Assembly: GCA_000773965.1 (NCBI GenBank)
Contig: JRUP01000045.1
Span: 59,969-123,968 of the forward strand
Source of the DNA: Enterobacter cancerogenus
GTDB lineage: Bacteria; Pseudomonadota; Gammaproteobacteria; Enterobacterales; Enterobacteriaceae
Direction of reading: 5' to 3'
Length of the DNA stretch: 64,000 nucleotides
The position numbers and the translations under genes were made by a program. This document shows positions 33,019 through 41,279 of this stretch, in pieces. Positions within the stretch are counted from its first letter, which is position 1. Every line of letters starts with the position of its first letter. Below the pieces are notes generated by a model. It saw only the letters and a list, made by a program, of their open reading frames with translations, made no database searches and was not told the DNA's origin.

Positions 33019-33715
33019 CTTGATTCAGTCGGGAAAAGAGTTCGCCCTGCGCCTGTAGCAGGCGAGGATCATCAAGGGATCGGGGAGCATCACCCGCAGG
33101 CACCGGCCAGCTTTCAACCGCTAACGGCTGGCCATGCAACAGCACGATGTCATCGGCCATACGGCAGGCTTCGAGCGGATCGTGCGTAACCAGCAGCACC
33201 GTTTTGCCCTTGAGCAGCGTGGCAGTCAGGGTTTGCAGACTGAGTTTGGTCATCACATCCAGCGTGGCGAAGGGCTCATCCATCAGCACCACTTCGCGTT
33301 GGGCATACAGTGTACGTGCCAGTGCCACACGCTGCCGCATCCCGCCTGAAAGCTTATCCGGTGAGGCTTGCGCCACCTCACTCAGCTTCACCTGCTCAAG
33401 CAGCGCCAACGCACGCGCGCGGTCCGGTTTTTCACCGTTGAGCCGAGCGGAAAGCATCACGTTTTCCAGCACCGTCAGCCACGGATACAACAGATCCTGT
33501 TGCCCCATCCACGCCACTTTGCCCGGCAACCCGCTGATATCGCCCTGTTGCGGCTGCAGCAAACCCGCCACCAGCCGCAATAAGGTGCTTTTCCCAATGC
33601 CGCTACGCCCTAATAGCACCGTGGTTTTACCGCCGCGCAGTTGCAGATTGAGTTGCTGGCACAGCGCCTGTTCGCCCCAGCTAAAGGTGATGTCATTAAA
33701 TCCGATCGGATTCAT
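33002..33715 (-). CDS. thiZ: ThiZ, ABC transporter ATPase for the thiamine pyrimidine precursor
   Basis: 237 residues. Walker A GRSGIGKSTLLRL, Q-loop in GQQDLLYPWLTV, signature LSGGMRQRVALARTL, Walker B VVLMDEPFATLD and the switch His in LLVTHDPLEA are all intact. The start at 33715 overlaps the stop of thiF as ATGA. Upstream in-frame sequence only runs back into thiF. Confidence 0.88.
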   Translation of the reverse strand: MNPIGFNDITFSWGEQALCQQLNLQLRGGKTTVLLGRSGIGKSTLLRLVAGLLQPQQGDISGLPGKVAWMGQQDLLYPWLTVLENVMLSARLNGEKPDRARALALLEQVKLSEVAQASPDKLSGGMRQRVALARTLYAQREVVLMDEPFATLDVMTKLSLQTLTATLLKGKTVLLVTHDPLEACRMADDIVLLHGQPLAVESWPVPAGDAPRSLDDPRLLQAQGELFSRLNQDEKTV

Positions 33716-34677
33716 AGTCGCTTTGCCGCCAACATTGCCAGACGGGTAAACCCTCGCGCTTCCAACACCGAGGCCGCCTGCGACGCGCGAATGCCGCTGG
33801 CACACACCAGCACGATGCGCCGGTCCTGTGGCGGCTGCCAATCGGCTATCGCCTGCGGCACAATGCGTTCGACGCTGTTCGCTACGCTGACGGGCGCTTC
33901 TTCCACACTGCGCAACTCGACAATGCAATCATCTTTCGTCAGCAGTTGCTCATCGATAAAGGGCACGCTGTTTTCTGGCTCTTCCGCGCCGTCAAAACGA
34001 AATGCGCGCATATGCCAGTTGATGAAGTCACAGTTGATCACACTGCCGAGGGGTGAAGGTTGCAGATCCAACAGCACGCTGAGTGCCATCTGAGCCTGCA
34101 TTGCACCCAAAGTCGCCACTGCCGGTCCCATCACGCCTGCGGTGTTGCAGTTGGCTGCGGAGGCGGGTAAGCGTGGAAACAGTGCCCGATAACTCGGCGC
34201 GCTGCCGCAGAATCCGCCGACATAGCCCTGACGACCTAATACTGATGCACTGATCAAAGGAATCTGCGTTGCCAGACAGGCATCAGAGAGTTGATAGGTC
34301 ACCGCGAAGTTATCAGCGGCATCAATCACCAGATCGATATCCGTCAGGAGGTGCGGCAGATCGCTGGCGCCGATAGCCCGTGGCACCACCTCTATCTGCA
34401 CCTCGGGATTACGTTGCAACAGCGCTTGTTGCGCACGTTCTGCCTTGCTGTGACCGATGTCCTGCATCGTAAATAGCGTCTGGCGATGAAGGTTGTGCAA
34501 GGCCACTGCATCGTCGTCACACAGGCGAATAAAACCGACGCCTGCGCCAACCAGCTGCGGCAACAACGTGGCACCCAATCCGCCCGCCCCCACCACCAGG
34601 ACGCGCGCATCCGCCAGTTTTTGCTGACCTTCGGCACCGATTTCCGGCAGCATCATCTGCCGTTGATAGCGATCCAT
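33712..34677 (-). CDS. thiF: ThiF adenylyltransferase fused to a rhodanese-like domain
   Basis: 321 residues. The N-terminal 245 are a ThiF/MoeB E1-like enzyme: RYQRQMMLPEIGAEGQQKL, the nucleotide loop VVGAGGLGATLLPQL, DDDAVALHNLHRQTLF, and Cys in NCNTAGVMGP. ThiF adenylates the C-terminal Gly of ThiS. The last 75 residues resemble a rhodanese, with the active loop VCASGIRASQAASVL (C-x-x-G-x-R). In Escherichia coli the sulfur step uses the rhodanese part of ThiI; here it is on ThiF. The zinc CxxC pairs of MoeB-type proteins are not obvious. AAGGAG precedes the start. Confidence 0.87.
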   Translation of the reverse strand: MDRYQRQMMLPEIGAEGQQKLADARVLVVGAGGLGATLLPQLVGAGVGFIRLCDDDAVALHNLHRQTLFTMQDIGHSKAERAQQALLQRNPEVQIEVVPRAIGASDLPHLLTDIDLVIDAADNFAVTYQLSDACLATQIPLISASVLGRQGYVGGFCGSAPSYRALFPRLPASAANCNTAGVMGPAVATLGAMQAQMALSVLLDLQPSPLGSVINCDFINWHMRAFRFDGAEEPENSVPFIDEQLLTKDDCIVELRSVEEAPVSVANSVERIVPQAIADWQPPQDRRIVLVCASGIRASQAASVLEARGFTRLAMLAAKRL

Positions 34678-34686
34678 GATGGCTCC

Positions 34687-35445
34687 TTAACTCAGACTCG
34701 CCAGACCGAAGATCGGTGTTGAAGCTGCCGCCATATCCCGTTTCTCCATCAAACCAGCACTGCGTGCGGCCTGTCCCGCTTCAATCGCCAGCCGGAAACC
34801 GTTCGCCATGCCAACCGGATCGCCCGCTTTCGCCACCGCGGTATTGAGCAGGATGCCATCGAAGCCCATCTCCATCGCTTGTGCGGCCTGTGATGGCGCA
34901 CCGATGCCTGCATCAATTATCAACGGGATGTCGTTGAACCATGCCCGCATCGCGCGTAATCCTTCAATGTTGCGCAGCCCCTGCCCGGAACCGATCGGCG
35001 CGCCCCACGGCATCAGCAGTTCACAACCGGCTTCCAGCAACTTCTCACCGACAATCAGGTCTTCGGTGGTGTACGGGAAGACCTGAAAACCGTCCGCACA
35101 CAGAATGCGTGCCGCTTCAACCAGCGCAAAAGGATCGGGCTGGAGCGTGTCGGCATGCCCGATCACCTCCAGTTTGATCCACGAGGTGTTGAACAGTTCG
35201 CGCGCCATCTGTGCGGTGGTCACCGCCTCTTTCACCGTGTGACAGCCTGCGGTATTGGGCAGCACGCGAATATCCAGCCCGGTTAGCAGCTCGCGAAAAG
35301 CCGCACCCGCCGCGCCTTCACGACGCAAACTGACGGTGATGATTTCCGTGCCGGAGGCGGCAATCGCCTGTTGCAGAATCGCCGGTGATGGATAGCCCGC
35401 GGTGCCAAGCAGAAAACGTGACTGGGGTTCGAAATCGTAAAACAT
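34687..35445 (-). CDS. thiG: ThiG, thiazole synthase
   Basis: 252 residues of the ThiG TIM barrel. Family blocks seen: [45 protein letters not shown] with the Schiff-base Lys, [15 protein letters not shown], and [29 protein letters not shown]. It builds thiazole phosphate carboxylate from deoxyxylulose 5-phosphate, dehydroglycine and ThiS thiocarboxylate. GGAGG precedes the start; it follows thiS by three bases. Confidence 0.93.
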   Translation of the reverse strand: MFYDFEPQSRFLLGTAGYPSPAILQQAIAASGTEIITVSLRREGAAGAAFRELLTGLDIRVLPNTAGCHTVKEAVTTAQMARELFNTSWIKLEVIGHADTLQPDPFALVEAARILCADGFQVFPYTTEDLIVGEKLLEAGCELLMPWGAPIGSGQGLRNIEGLRAMRAWFNDIPLIIDAGIGAPSQAAQAMEMGFDGILLNTAVAKAGDPVGMANGFRLAIEAGQAARSAGLMEKRDMAAASTPIFGLASLS

Positions 35446-35448
35446 GTT

Positions 35449-35646
35449 TCAACCTCCCTGCATCGGGGACAAGACTTCCAACTGACAGCCCTCTTCTAGC
35501 TGCTGGCTGCTGTACTGACTTTTAGGCACAAAGTTGCCGTTGAAAGCGCTGGCGACGCAGGCGGCATCAATTTGCTGCTCGATCAGCAATTCGCTGAGCG
35601 TGCTGGCCTCGGTGCGGATCGCCCGGCCGTTAAGCTGAATATTCAT
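35449..35646 (-). CDS. thiS: ThiS, sulfur carrier protein
   Basis: 65 residues of the ubiquitin-like ThiS fold, beginning MNIQLNGRAI and ending in the obligatory Gly-Gly (SPMQGG) that becomes a thiocarboxylate. Its start overlaps the end of thiO by 17 bases. Confidence 0.92.
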   Translation of the reverse strand: MNIQLNGRAIRTEASTLSELLIEQQIDAACVASAFNGNFVPKSQYSSQQLEEGCQLEVLSPMQGG

Positions 35647-36574
35647 AGGATTGTTCCCCGAAAAGGCGCTGCATCAGCTGTTCTGCCATCATTGGCGCCA
35701 GCAGAAAACCGTGGCGATACATGCCGTTAAGATAAAAAGTGTCGTTTTGATAATGGATTTCTGGCAGATTGGCCGGATACGCTGGGCGTAGCCCGCTGCC
35801 GCTTTCCACCACGCGAGCTTCCGCCAGAGCAGGATGAATCGCGTAAGCCGCGCTGAGCAGTTCCATCATGGCGCGTGCGCTAATGGGGCTGGCATCGTCG
35901 CTTTCCACCATCGTGGCACCCAGCATGAAATGGCCGTTACGGCGCGGCACCAGATAGCACGGAAAGCGCGGATGCAACAGACGAATCGGACGCGAGAACT
36001 GCACCTCGTCGCTGTGCAGAATCACCATCTCGCCACGCACTGCACGCAGGCGCGGCAGATCGGTTTTGGCATGCATGCCACGACAATCAATCACCCGACC
36101 CGAAGGGTGTTGTGCATCGAAATGCACACCGCGCTGTAACAGCTTTTCACGCATTTCAGTGAGCGCCAGACGCGGGTCGAGATGCGCCTCCTCGGCAAAA
36201 AACAGTCCGCGTGCAAAACGGCCCGCCAGCAGCGGCTCAAGATCACCGGGATCGACCCATTGGTGCTGTTCAGTCATGCGCGCAAAACGGTTAAGTTCCT
36301 GGCTATCGCGCGGCGGTGCCACCACCAGCGTACCCTGATGCGCCAGACTGCTGACGCGCTGTTGCCACCAGGCCGCAGCGTGCTGCCCAAGAGCGATCAC
36401 TTCTTTCGGGGCACTTTCAGATTCACACCAGGGTGCAAGCATGCCACCAGCAAACCAGGAAGCAGGCTGGTGGGAGTCGTCGCCAATGACGTCGACTTCT
36501 TCACCGCGTTCCGCCAGCAGCGTTGCCACGCACAGACCTGCCACGCCGCAGCCTAATACTGTCCAGCGGCTCAC
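35630..36574 (-). CDS. thiO: ThiO, glycine oxidase
   Basis: 314 residues of the DAO family: FAD loop VLGCGVAGLCVATLLAERG (a G-x-G-x-x-G type), PRRNGHFMLGATMVESDD, and GLRPAYPANLPEIHY with the conserved Arg. ThiO makes dehydroglycine from glycine using O2, where Escherichia coli uses the radical-SAM enzyme ThiH on tyrosine. The start is GTG. It is the first gene after the TPP riboswitch. Confidence 0.9.
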   Translation of the reverse strand: MSRWTVLGCGVAGLCVATLLAERGEEVDVIGDDSHQPASWFAGGMLAPWCESESAPKEVIALGQHAAAWWQQRVSSLAHQGTLVVAPPRDSQELNRFARMTEQHQWVDPGDLEPLLAGRFARGLFFAEEAHLDPRLALTEMREKLLQRGVHFDAQHPSGRVIDCRGMHAKTDLPRLRAVRGEMVILHSDEVQFSRPIRLLHPRFPCYLVPRRNGHFMLGATMVESDDASPISARAMMELLSAAYAIHPALAEARVVESGSGLRPAYPANLPEIHYQNDTFYLNGMYRHGFLLAPMMAEQLMQRLFGEQSYEYSA

Positions 36575-36679
36575 CGCAGGTTATCCGGGATATCAAGGGA
36601 ATTCACATCGGCCTCTCAGTATTGACTGAGACCCGCAGATACAGGAGGAGGGAAAGGGCGCGAGCGATCCTCTGCGCCA

Positions 36680-36702
36680 GACAACACCGGAACGGTGCTG
36701 TC
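36680..36702 (-). promoter_or_regulatory. Hairpin just downstream of the TPP aptamer, candidate expression platform
   Basis: On the minus strand GACAGCACCG and CGGTGTTGTC form a ten-base stem (one G-U pair) with a three-base loop. It directly follows the aptamer and lacks a T-run, so if it is part of the switch it would act on translation or RNA stability rather than as a classic terminator. Confidence 0.45.
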
Positions 36703-36801
36703 AGTCTTCCTACGCCAGTATCAACTGGGTCAGGTTCAAAGGGTCGCTAAGCCGCGCATTGCGCTTTTAGCCTCTCAGTCTCTTTGGCGAGACTCCCCCG
36801 A
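36703..36801 (-). promoter_or_regulatory. TPP riboswitch (THI element) of the thiamine operon
   Basis: The minus strand shows the conserved aptamer parts in order: CTGAGAGG after the first helix, then ACCCTTTGAACCTGACCCAG and GTTGATACTGGCGTAGGAAG. It lies about 130 bases upstream of thiO. Thiamine pyrophosphate binding should switch off thiOSGFZXY. Confidence 0.93.
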
Positions 36802-36972
36802 CGCGTCTATTTGTATTGCAGGCGCCGTTCGGCGTCAAGCGTGGATTTCGTTATGCGATAAAGGCATTTATCGCTACGTGCACGTTCTGGATCGAAAACG
36901 TAACATATGGTATACAAAGGCATTATTGCTACTTTTCAGCGCAAAGAAATAACAGGTGATGTTGGACTCATT

Positions 36973-37410
36973 ATGAAAAATATTAGAATTGCCTTTATTA
37001 AAGCCGGTTGGCACAAAGAAATTGTGCACAATGCTTTAGTGGGTTTTGAGCAAGAATTAAAAGCACAGAACGTCGAAGCCGAATTAAAAGTATTGGAAGT
37101 ACCGGGTGCATTTGAAATGCCGCTGCTGGCAAAACGTTTAGCAGAAACCGGCAAATACGATGCAATCGTTGCTGCGGCGCTGGTGGTGGATGGCGGAATT
37201 TATCGTCACGACTTCGTGGCTGCTGCTGTGGTGGATGGCCTGATGAACGTTCAGTTGACCACCAATGTTCCGGTGTTCTCCGTCTCACTGACGCCGCACA
37301 ATTTCCAGCCGGTTGATGTGCTGGAAAACTTCTATACCGAACACTTTATTAAGAAAGGCAAAGAAGCCGCGCGTGCCGCGCTGGCGATTCATAATTTGTC
37401 GATCGATTAA
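36973..37410 (+). CDS. ribH: 6,7-dimethyl-8-ribityllumazine synthase, standalone (RibH2-like)
   Basis: 145 residues. The core shows IRIAFIKAGWHKEIVHNALVGF, KVLEVPGAFEMPLLAKRL, DGGIYRHDFVAAAVVDGLM and PVFSVSLTPHNF. The catalytic His is in YRHDF. This family joins a ribityl pyrimidine and a butanone phosphate to give the riboflavin precursor. The DGGIYRHDFV form and the SLTPHNF loop look like the second type (RibH2), not the usual enterobacterial RibE with KGGDTHFDY-like loops. It stands alone, has no FMN riboswitch, and ends in a strong terminator. Confidence 0.85.
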   Translation: MKNIRIAFIKAGWHKEIVHNALVGFEQELKAQNVEAELKVLEVPGAFEMPLLAKRLAETGKYDAIVAAALVVDGGIYRHDFVAAAVVDGLMNVQLTTNVPVFSVSLTPHNFQPVDVLENFYTEHFIKKGKEAARAALAIHNLSID

Positions 37411-37421
37411 TTCCCTCTCAG

Positions 37422-37458
37422 GAACACTTCATTATTCGCGGTGAAGTGTTCTTGTTCT
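37422..37458 (+). terminator. Rho-independent terminator after the lumazine synthase gene
   Basis: GAACACTTCA (37422-37431) and TGAAGTGTTC (37442-37451) form a perfect ten-base stem, followed by TTGTTCT. Confidence 0.85.
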
Positions 37459-37623
37459 CAATAATACCTCCCTGCCCTTAAGAACAATATGTTCTACGTT
37501 ATTTCGAAAATCGCATAAGCCACTTTCATTACTCTCCTCTGCTACTTCAACTTACGTAAATTTTTGTCGTAAACAGCAAAATGTGTACAAAAACACTTCA
37601 CATTCATAGCATTCACTATAATG

Positions 37624-37639
37624 TATAGCAAAGGCTATA
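37624..37639 (+). promoter_or_regulatory. MntR box of the sit operon
   Basis: TATAGCAAAGGCTATA is a perfect palindrome around AAAG, the well-known form of the MntR operator in front of enterobacterial mntH and sitA genes. It ends 17 bases before the sitA start and would repress with Mn(II). Confidence 0.85.
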
Positions 37640-37656
37640 CTTCTCAGGGGATGACT

Positions 37657-38556
37657 ATGTTGATCAGGCACGTTGTATCGGTTGTGATGCTTACGCTCGC
37701 GATGAGCACTTCGGCGTTTGCTGCCGACAAACTCAAAGTGATCACTACTTTCACGGTGATCGCAGACATGGCAAAGAACGTCGCAGGTGATGCCGCCGAA
37801 GTGACATCCATCACCAAACCCGGCGCGGAGATCCATGAATACCAACCAACCCCCGGCGATATTCGTCGCGCGCAGGGTGCCGATTTAATCCTGGTAAACG
37901 GTTTTAATCTGGAACTGTGGTTTAGCCGCTTCTATCAGCGCCTGAAAGGCGTGCCGGAAGTCACAGTGACCGAGGGCATTGAACCCTTAGGTATTACTGA
38001 GGGACCTTACAACTGCAAACCCAACCCACATGCCTGGATGTCACCAGACAATGCGCTGATTTACGTCGATAACATCCGTAAAGCACTGCAAAAATACGAT
38101 CCTGCCAATGCCGCCGTTTATCAGGCCAATGCGGATCGCTATAAAACGCAAATCCAGCAAACCCTGGCGCCGATGCGCGCGGAGATTGAAAAACTGCCGG
38201 AAAACCAGCGCTGGCTGGTGACCAGTGAGGGCGCTTTTTCCTATCTGGCACGTGATTTGGGTCTGAAAGAACTTTATCTCTGGCCAATCAATGCCGATCA
38301 GCAAGGCACACCGCAACAGGTGCGCAAAGTGATTGATGCGGTGAGAGCCAACCACATCCCGACTATCTTCAGCGAAAGCACCATCTCCGCCAAACCGGCC
38401 CAACAGGTCGCGCGTGAAGCGGGTATTCACTACGGCGGCGTGCTGTATGTTGACTCTCTCAGCAACAGTGACGGGCCGGTTCCGACCTACCTTGATCTGC
38501 TGCGCGTGACCACCGATACCGTAGCCAAAGGCATCACCGCCGGGAGCCAAAAATGA
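37657..38556 (+). CDS. sitA: SitA, periplasmic Mn/Fe-binding protein
   Basis: 299 residues of the ABC cluster A-I (metal) binding family. The start at 37657 follows GGGG six bases upstream. A signal peptide ends at SAFAADK. Metal ligand regions are visible: His in [18 protein letters not shown], His in [11 protein letters not shown], Glu in [12 protein letters not shown] and the final Asp in [18 protein letters not shown]. It delivers Mn(II) or Fe(II) to SitBCD. It is the first gene of the operon, behind the MntR box. Confidence 0.92.
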   Translation: MLIRHVVSVVMLTLAMSTSAFAADKLKVITTFTVIADMAKNVAGDAAEVTSITKPGAEIHEYQPTPGDIRRAQGADLILVNGFNLELWFSRFYQRLKGVPEVTVTEGIEPLGITEGPYNCKPNPHAWMSPDNALIYVDNIRKALQKYDPANAAVYQANADRYKTQIQQTLAPMRAEIEKLPENQRWLVTSEGAFSYLARDLGLKELYLWPINADQQGTPQQVRKVIDAVRANHIPTIFSESTISAKPAQQVAREAGIHYGGVLYVDSLSNSDGPVPTYLDLLRVTTDTVAKGITAGSQK

Positions 38557-39338
38557 CCCTAAATGTGCAGGATGTTAGCGTCACCTACCGCAACGGTCAC
38601 ACTGCGCTGCGTCAGGCATCTTTCTCCTTGCCAGCGGGCAGCATCGCCGCGCTGGTGGGCGTCAACGGCTCCGGGAAATCCACACTGTTTAAGGCCATTA
38701 TGGGCTTCGTGCCGCTTTCGACGGGTCAGGTCACGCTGGCAGACATGCCCGCGAAGCGTGCGCTGAAACACAATATCGTCTCCTATGTGCCGCAATCCGA
38801 AGAAGTGGACTGGAGCTTCCCGGTGCTGGTGGAAGACGTGGTGATGATGGGCCGCTACGGCTATATGAATATGCTGCGTATCCCGCGTGCGGAGGACAAA
38901 CGCAGCGTGGATGAGGCGCTGGCACGCGTCGGGATGCAGGACTTTCGTCATCGTCAGATTGGTGAACTCTCCGGCGGGCAGAAAAAACGTGTCTTCCTGG
39001 CACGTGCGCTGGCGCAGAGCGGGCAAATCATCCTGCTGGATGAGCCCTTTACCGGCGTCGATGTTAAAACTGAAGCGGCGATCATCACCCTGCTGCAGGA
39101 GTTGCGCGATGAAGGCCGCACTATGCTGGTCTCCACGCACGATCTCAACACCATCCCTGATTACTGCGACCGCTGTGTGCTGGTGAAAAACACCGTGCTG
39201 GCTAGCGGCTTGTTGCGCGATACTTTCACCGCCGCCAATCTGGCGCGTACTTTCGATGGTGAAGTTCAGCAGCGCAATGCCGCGTTATTACAGCAGATTG
39301 CCGCACGCCCGGGGGCGGATCATGTCGTGGATTATTGA
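38553..39338 (+). CDS. sitB: SitB, ATPase of the Mn/Fe ABC importer
   Basis: 261 residues with Walker [15 protein letters not shown], signature [15 protein letters not shown], Walker [13 protein letters not shown] and switch His [10 protein letters not shown]. Overlaps sitA as ATGA. Confidence 0.92.
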   Translation: MTLNVQDVSVTYRNGHTALRQASFSLPAGSIAALVGVNGSGKSTLFKAIMGFVPLSTGQVTLADMPAKRALKHNIVSYVPQSEEVDWSFPVLVEDVVMMGRYGYMNMLRIPRAEDKRSVDEALARVGMQDFRHRQIGELSGGQKKRVFLARALAQSGQIILLDEPFTGVDVKTEAAIITLLQELRDEGRTMLVSTHDLNTIPDYCDRCVLVKNTVLASGLLRDTFTAANLARTFDGEVQQRNAALLQQIAARPGADHVVDY

Positions 39339-40185
39339 ACCCTTCGGCTATCAATACATGCTGAATGCGATGTGGATCGCCGCGCTGGTCGGGGCGATTT
39401 GCGCGTTTCTCTCCTGCTTTCTGATGCTGAAAGGCTGGTCGCTGATTGGTGATGCGCTATCCCATTCGATAGTGCCGGGTGTGGCTGGCGCGTACATGCT
39501 GGGGTTGCCCTTCTCACTCGGTGCCTTTCTCTCCGGCGGACTGGCGGCGGGCAGCATGCTGTTCCTTAACCAGCGCACGCGCCTGAAAGAGGATGCGATC
39601 ATCGGACTGATCTTCTCCTCCTTCTTCGGCATCGGACTCTTTCTGGTGTCGCTCAATCCGACATCGGTCAATATTCAAACCATTGTGCTGGGCAACATCC
39701 TCGCCGTGGCGCCCGCCGATATCTGGCAACTCGGCACCATCGGCGTGGTGACACTGACGTTATTGCTGCTGAAGTGGAAAGATTTGATGGTGACGTTCTT
39801 TGATGAAAGCCACGCGCGCTCGCTTGGACTGAATACCACCGGTTTAAAGATCCTGTTCTTTACCCTGCTCGCTGCCTCCACCGTCGCCGCATTGCAAACC
39901 GTTGGCGCCTTTATGGTGATTTGTCTGGTGGTGACACCGGGTGCCACCGCTTATCTGCTCACCGATCGCTTCCCGCGTTTGTTGATGATTGCCGTGGCTA
40001 TCGGCAGCATCACTAGCTTCCTTGGCGCGTGGAGCAGCTATTTCCTTGATGGTGCGACTGGCGGCGTGATCGTGGTGGCACAGACTCTGGTGTTCCTGCT
40101 GGCGTTTGTGTTTGCGCCTAAACACGGCGTGCTGGCGGCACGGCGACGCGCTCGTCTGGCGCAGGAGGTCAACCTCAATGATTGA
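39322..40185 (+). CDS. sitC: SitC, first permease of the Mn/Fe ABC importer
   Basis: 287 residues with about eight membrane helices of the ABC-3 family: [26 protein letters not shown] and [20 protein letters not shown] are family blocks. The start at 39322 overlaps sitB by 17 bases. Confidence 0.9.
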   Translation: MSWIIEPFGYQYMLNAMWIAALVGAICAFLSCFLMLKGWSLIGDALSHSIVPGVAGAYMLGLPFSLGAFLSGGLAAGSMLFLNQRTRLKEDAIIGLIFSSFFGIGLFLVSLNPTSVNIQTIVLGNILAVAPADIWQLGTIGVVTLTLLLLKWKDLMVTFFDESHARSLGLNTTGLKILFFTLLAASTVAALQTVGAFMVICLVVTPGATAYLLTDRFPRLLMIAVAIGSITSFLGAWSSYFLDGATGGVIVVAQTLVFLLAFVFAPKHGVLAARRRARLAQEVNLND

Positions 40186-41023
40186 AATACTGCTGAGTCC
40201 TTTCGAATTCGAATTTATGAATATGGCGCTGATCATCACGCTGATTTTGTCGCTGCCGTGCGCCATGCTGTCCGCATTTTTAGTGTTAAAAGGCTGGTCA
40301 CTGCTTGGCGATGCCATGAGTCACGCGGTATTTCCCGGCGTGGTGCTGGCGTGGTGGATCGGTTTTCCTTTTGCGATTGGCGCTTTTATCGCAGGCATGC
40401 TGTGTGCACTCGCCACCGGTTTTATCAGCCAGAATAGCCGCATCAAGCCTGATACCGTGATGGGCATTGTGTTTTCGGGGATGTTCGGCGCCGGACTGGT
40501 GTTGTATCTCAAGCTCAAACCGGAAGTCCATCTCGATCATATTTTGTTCGGCGATATGCTCGGTATTGGCTGGGCGGATATCGCACAAACCGCCGCCATT
40601 GCGCTGCTGGTGGTGCTGGTGCTAAGCGTGAAATGGCGCGATCTGTTGCTGCATGCCTTTGACCCACAACAGGCGCGCGCCTGTGGCATCAACGCTAATG
40701 TGATGCATTACGGGCTGCTGTGTTTGATTGCGCTGACCATCGTTGCCGCGCTGAAATCGGTGGGAGTGATTTTGTCGATCGCCATGCTGATCGCGCCAGG
40801 AGCGATCGCACTGCTACTGGCGCGGCGATTCTTACAGGTCATGCTGCTGGCGACGCTGATTGCCATCCTGACAGGATTTTGCGGAGTGTACGCGTCGTTC
40901 TTCCTGGATAGCGCGCCGGGCCCCACCATCGTGGTGCTGTATAGCCTGTTATTTGTGGTGACGTTTGTGAGTGTGAGCTGGCGCGAGAGAGCGAATGGTC
41001 GCGGCTTAGCGGCTATCAAATAA
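40178..41023 (+). CDS. sitD: SitD, second permease of the Mn/Fe ABC importer
   Basis: 281 residues, homologous to SitC (LVLKGWSLLGDAMSHAVFPGVVLA; DPQQARACGINANVMHYGL). The ATG at 40178 follows AGGAGG. It overlaps sitC by eight bases and closes the operon. Confidence 0.9.
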   Translation: MIEILLSPFEFEFMNMALIITLILSLPCAMLSAFLVLKGWSLLGDAMSHAVFPGVVLAWWIGFPFAIGAFIAGMLCALATGFISQNSRIKPDTVMGIVFSGMFGAGLVLYLKLKPEVHLDHILFGDMLGIGWADIAQTAAIALLVVLVLSVKWRDLLLHAFDPQQARACGINANVMHYGLLCLIALTIVAALKSVGVILSIAMLIAPGAIALLLARRFLQVMLLATLIAILTGFCGVYASFFLDSAPGPTIVVLYSLLFVVTFVSVSWRERANGRGLAAIK

Positions 41024-41032
41024 AGTGATTCC

Positions 41033-41187
41033 GGGCCGCAAATTTCAAGATTGGGCCATAAATTTAATTCATTGGGCCGATAATGAGTGAAATGGGCTGT
41101 AAAATATTTATAATGGACCGTAAATGTTTAGTGTGGGCCATAAATATCGATATCATGGGCCATTAACGTTCAATATGGGCCACAAAT
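41033..41187. repeat. Helically phased array of eight GGGCCATAAAT-like motifs
   Basis: Eight copies of GGGCC(A/G)TAAAT, each followed by 9-11 variable bases, begin at 41033, 41053, 41074, 41094, 41115, 41135, 41157 and 41177. The spacings are 20, 21, 20, 21, 20, 22 and 20 bases, close to two turns of DNA, so all motifs face one side. Copies 4 and 5 are changed to GGGCT and GGACC. The array fills the gap before the HTH-Fic gene and is a likely multi-site operator. Confidence 0.85.
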
Positions 41188-41279
41188 CTATCTGGTCTTA
41201 AGCCTTCAGCGGGTGTAAAGCACGGGCCAGGTAGGTTTCTGATTTATGGATTTTAAGCTAATCCCAGAGGCATACGATT

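Noticed and set aside
36850-36972. FMN riboswitch before the lumazine synthase gene
   Set aside because: None of the conserved FMN aptamer blocks is present in this short leader.
41033-41187. Possible CRISPR or plasmid-iteron array
   Set aside because: The kept motif is about 11 bases, too short for CRISPR repeats; no cas, rep or par gene is near. A phased operator explains it better.
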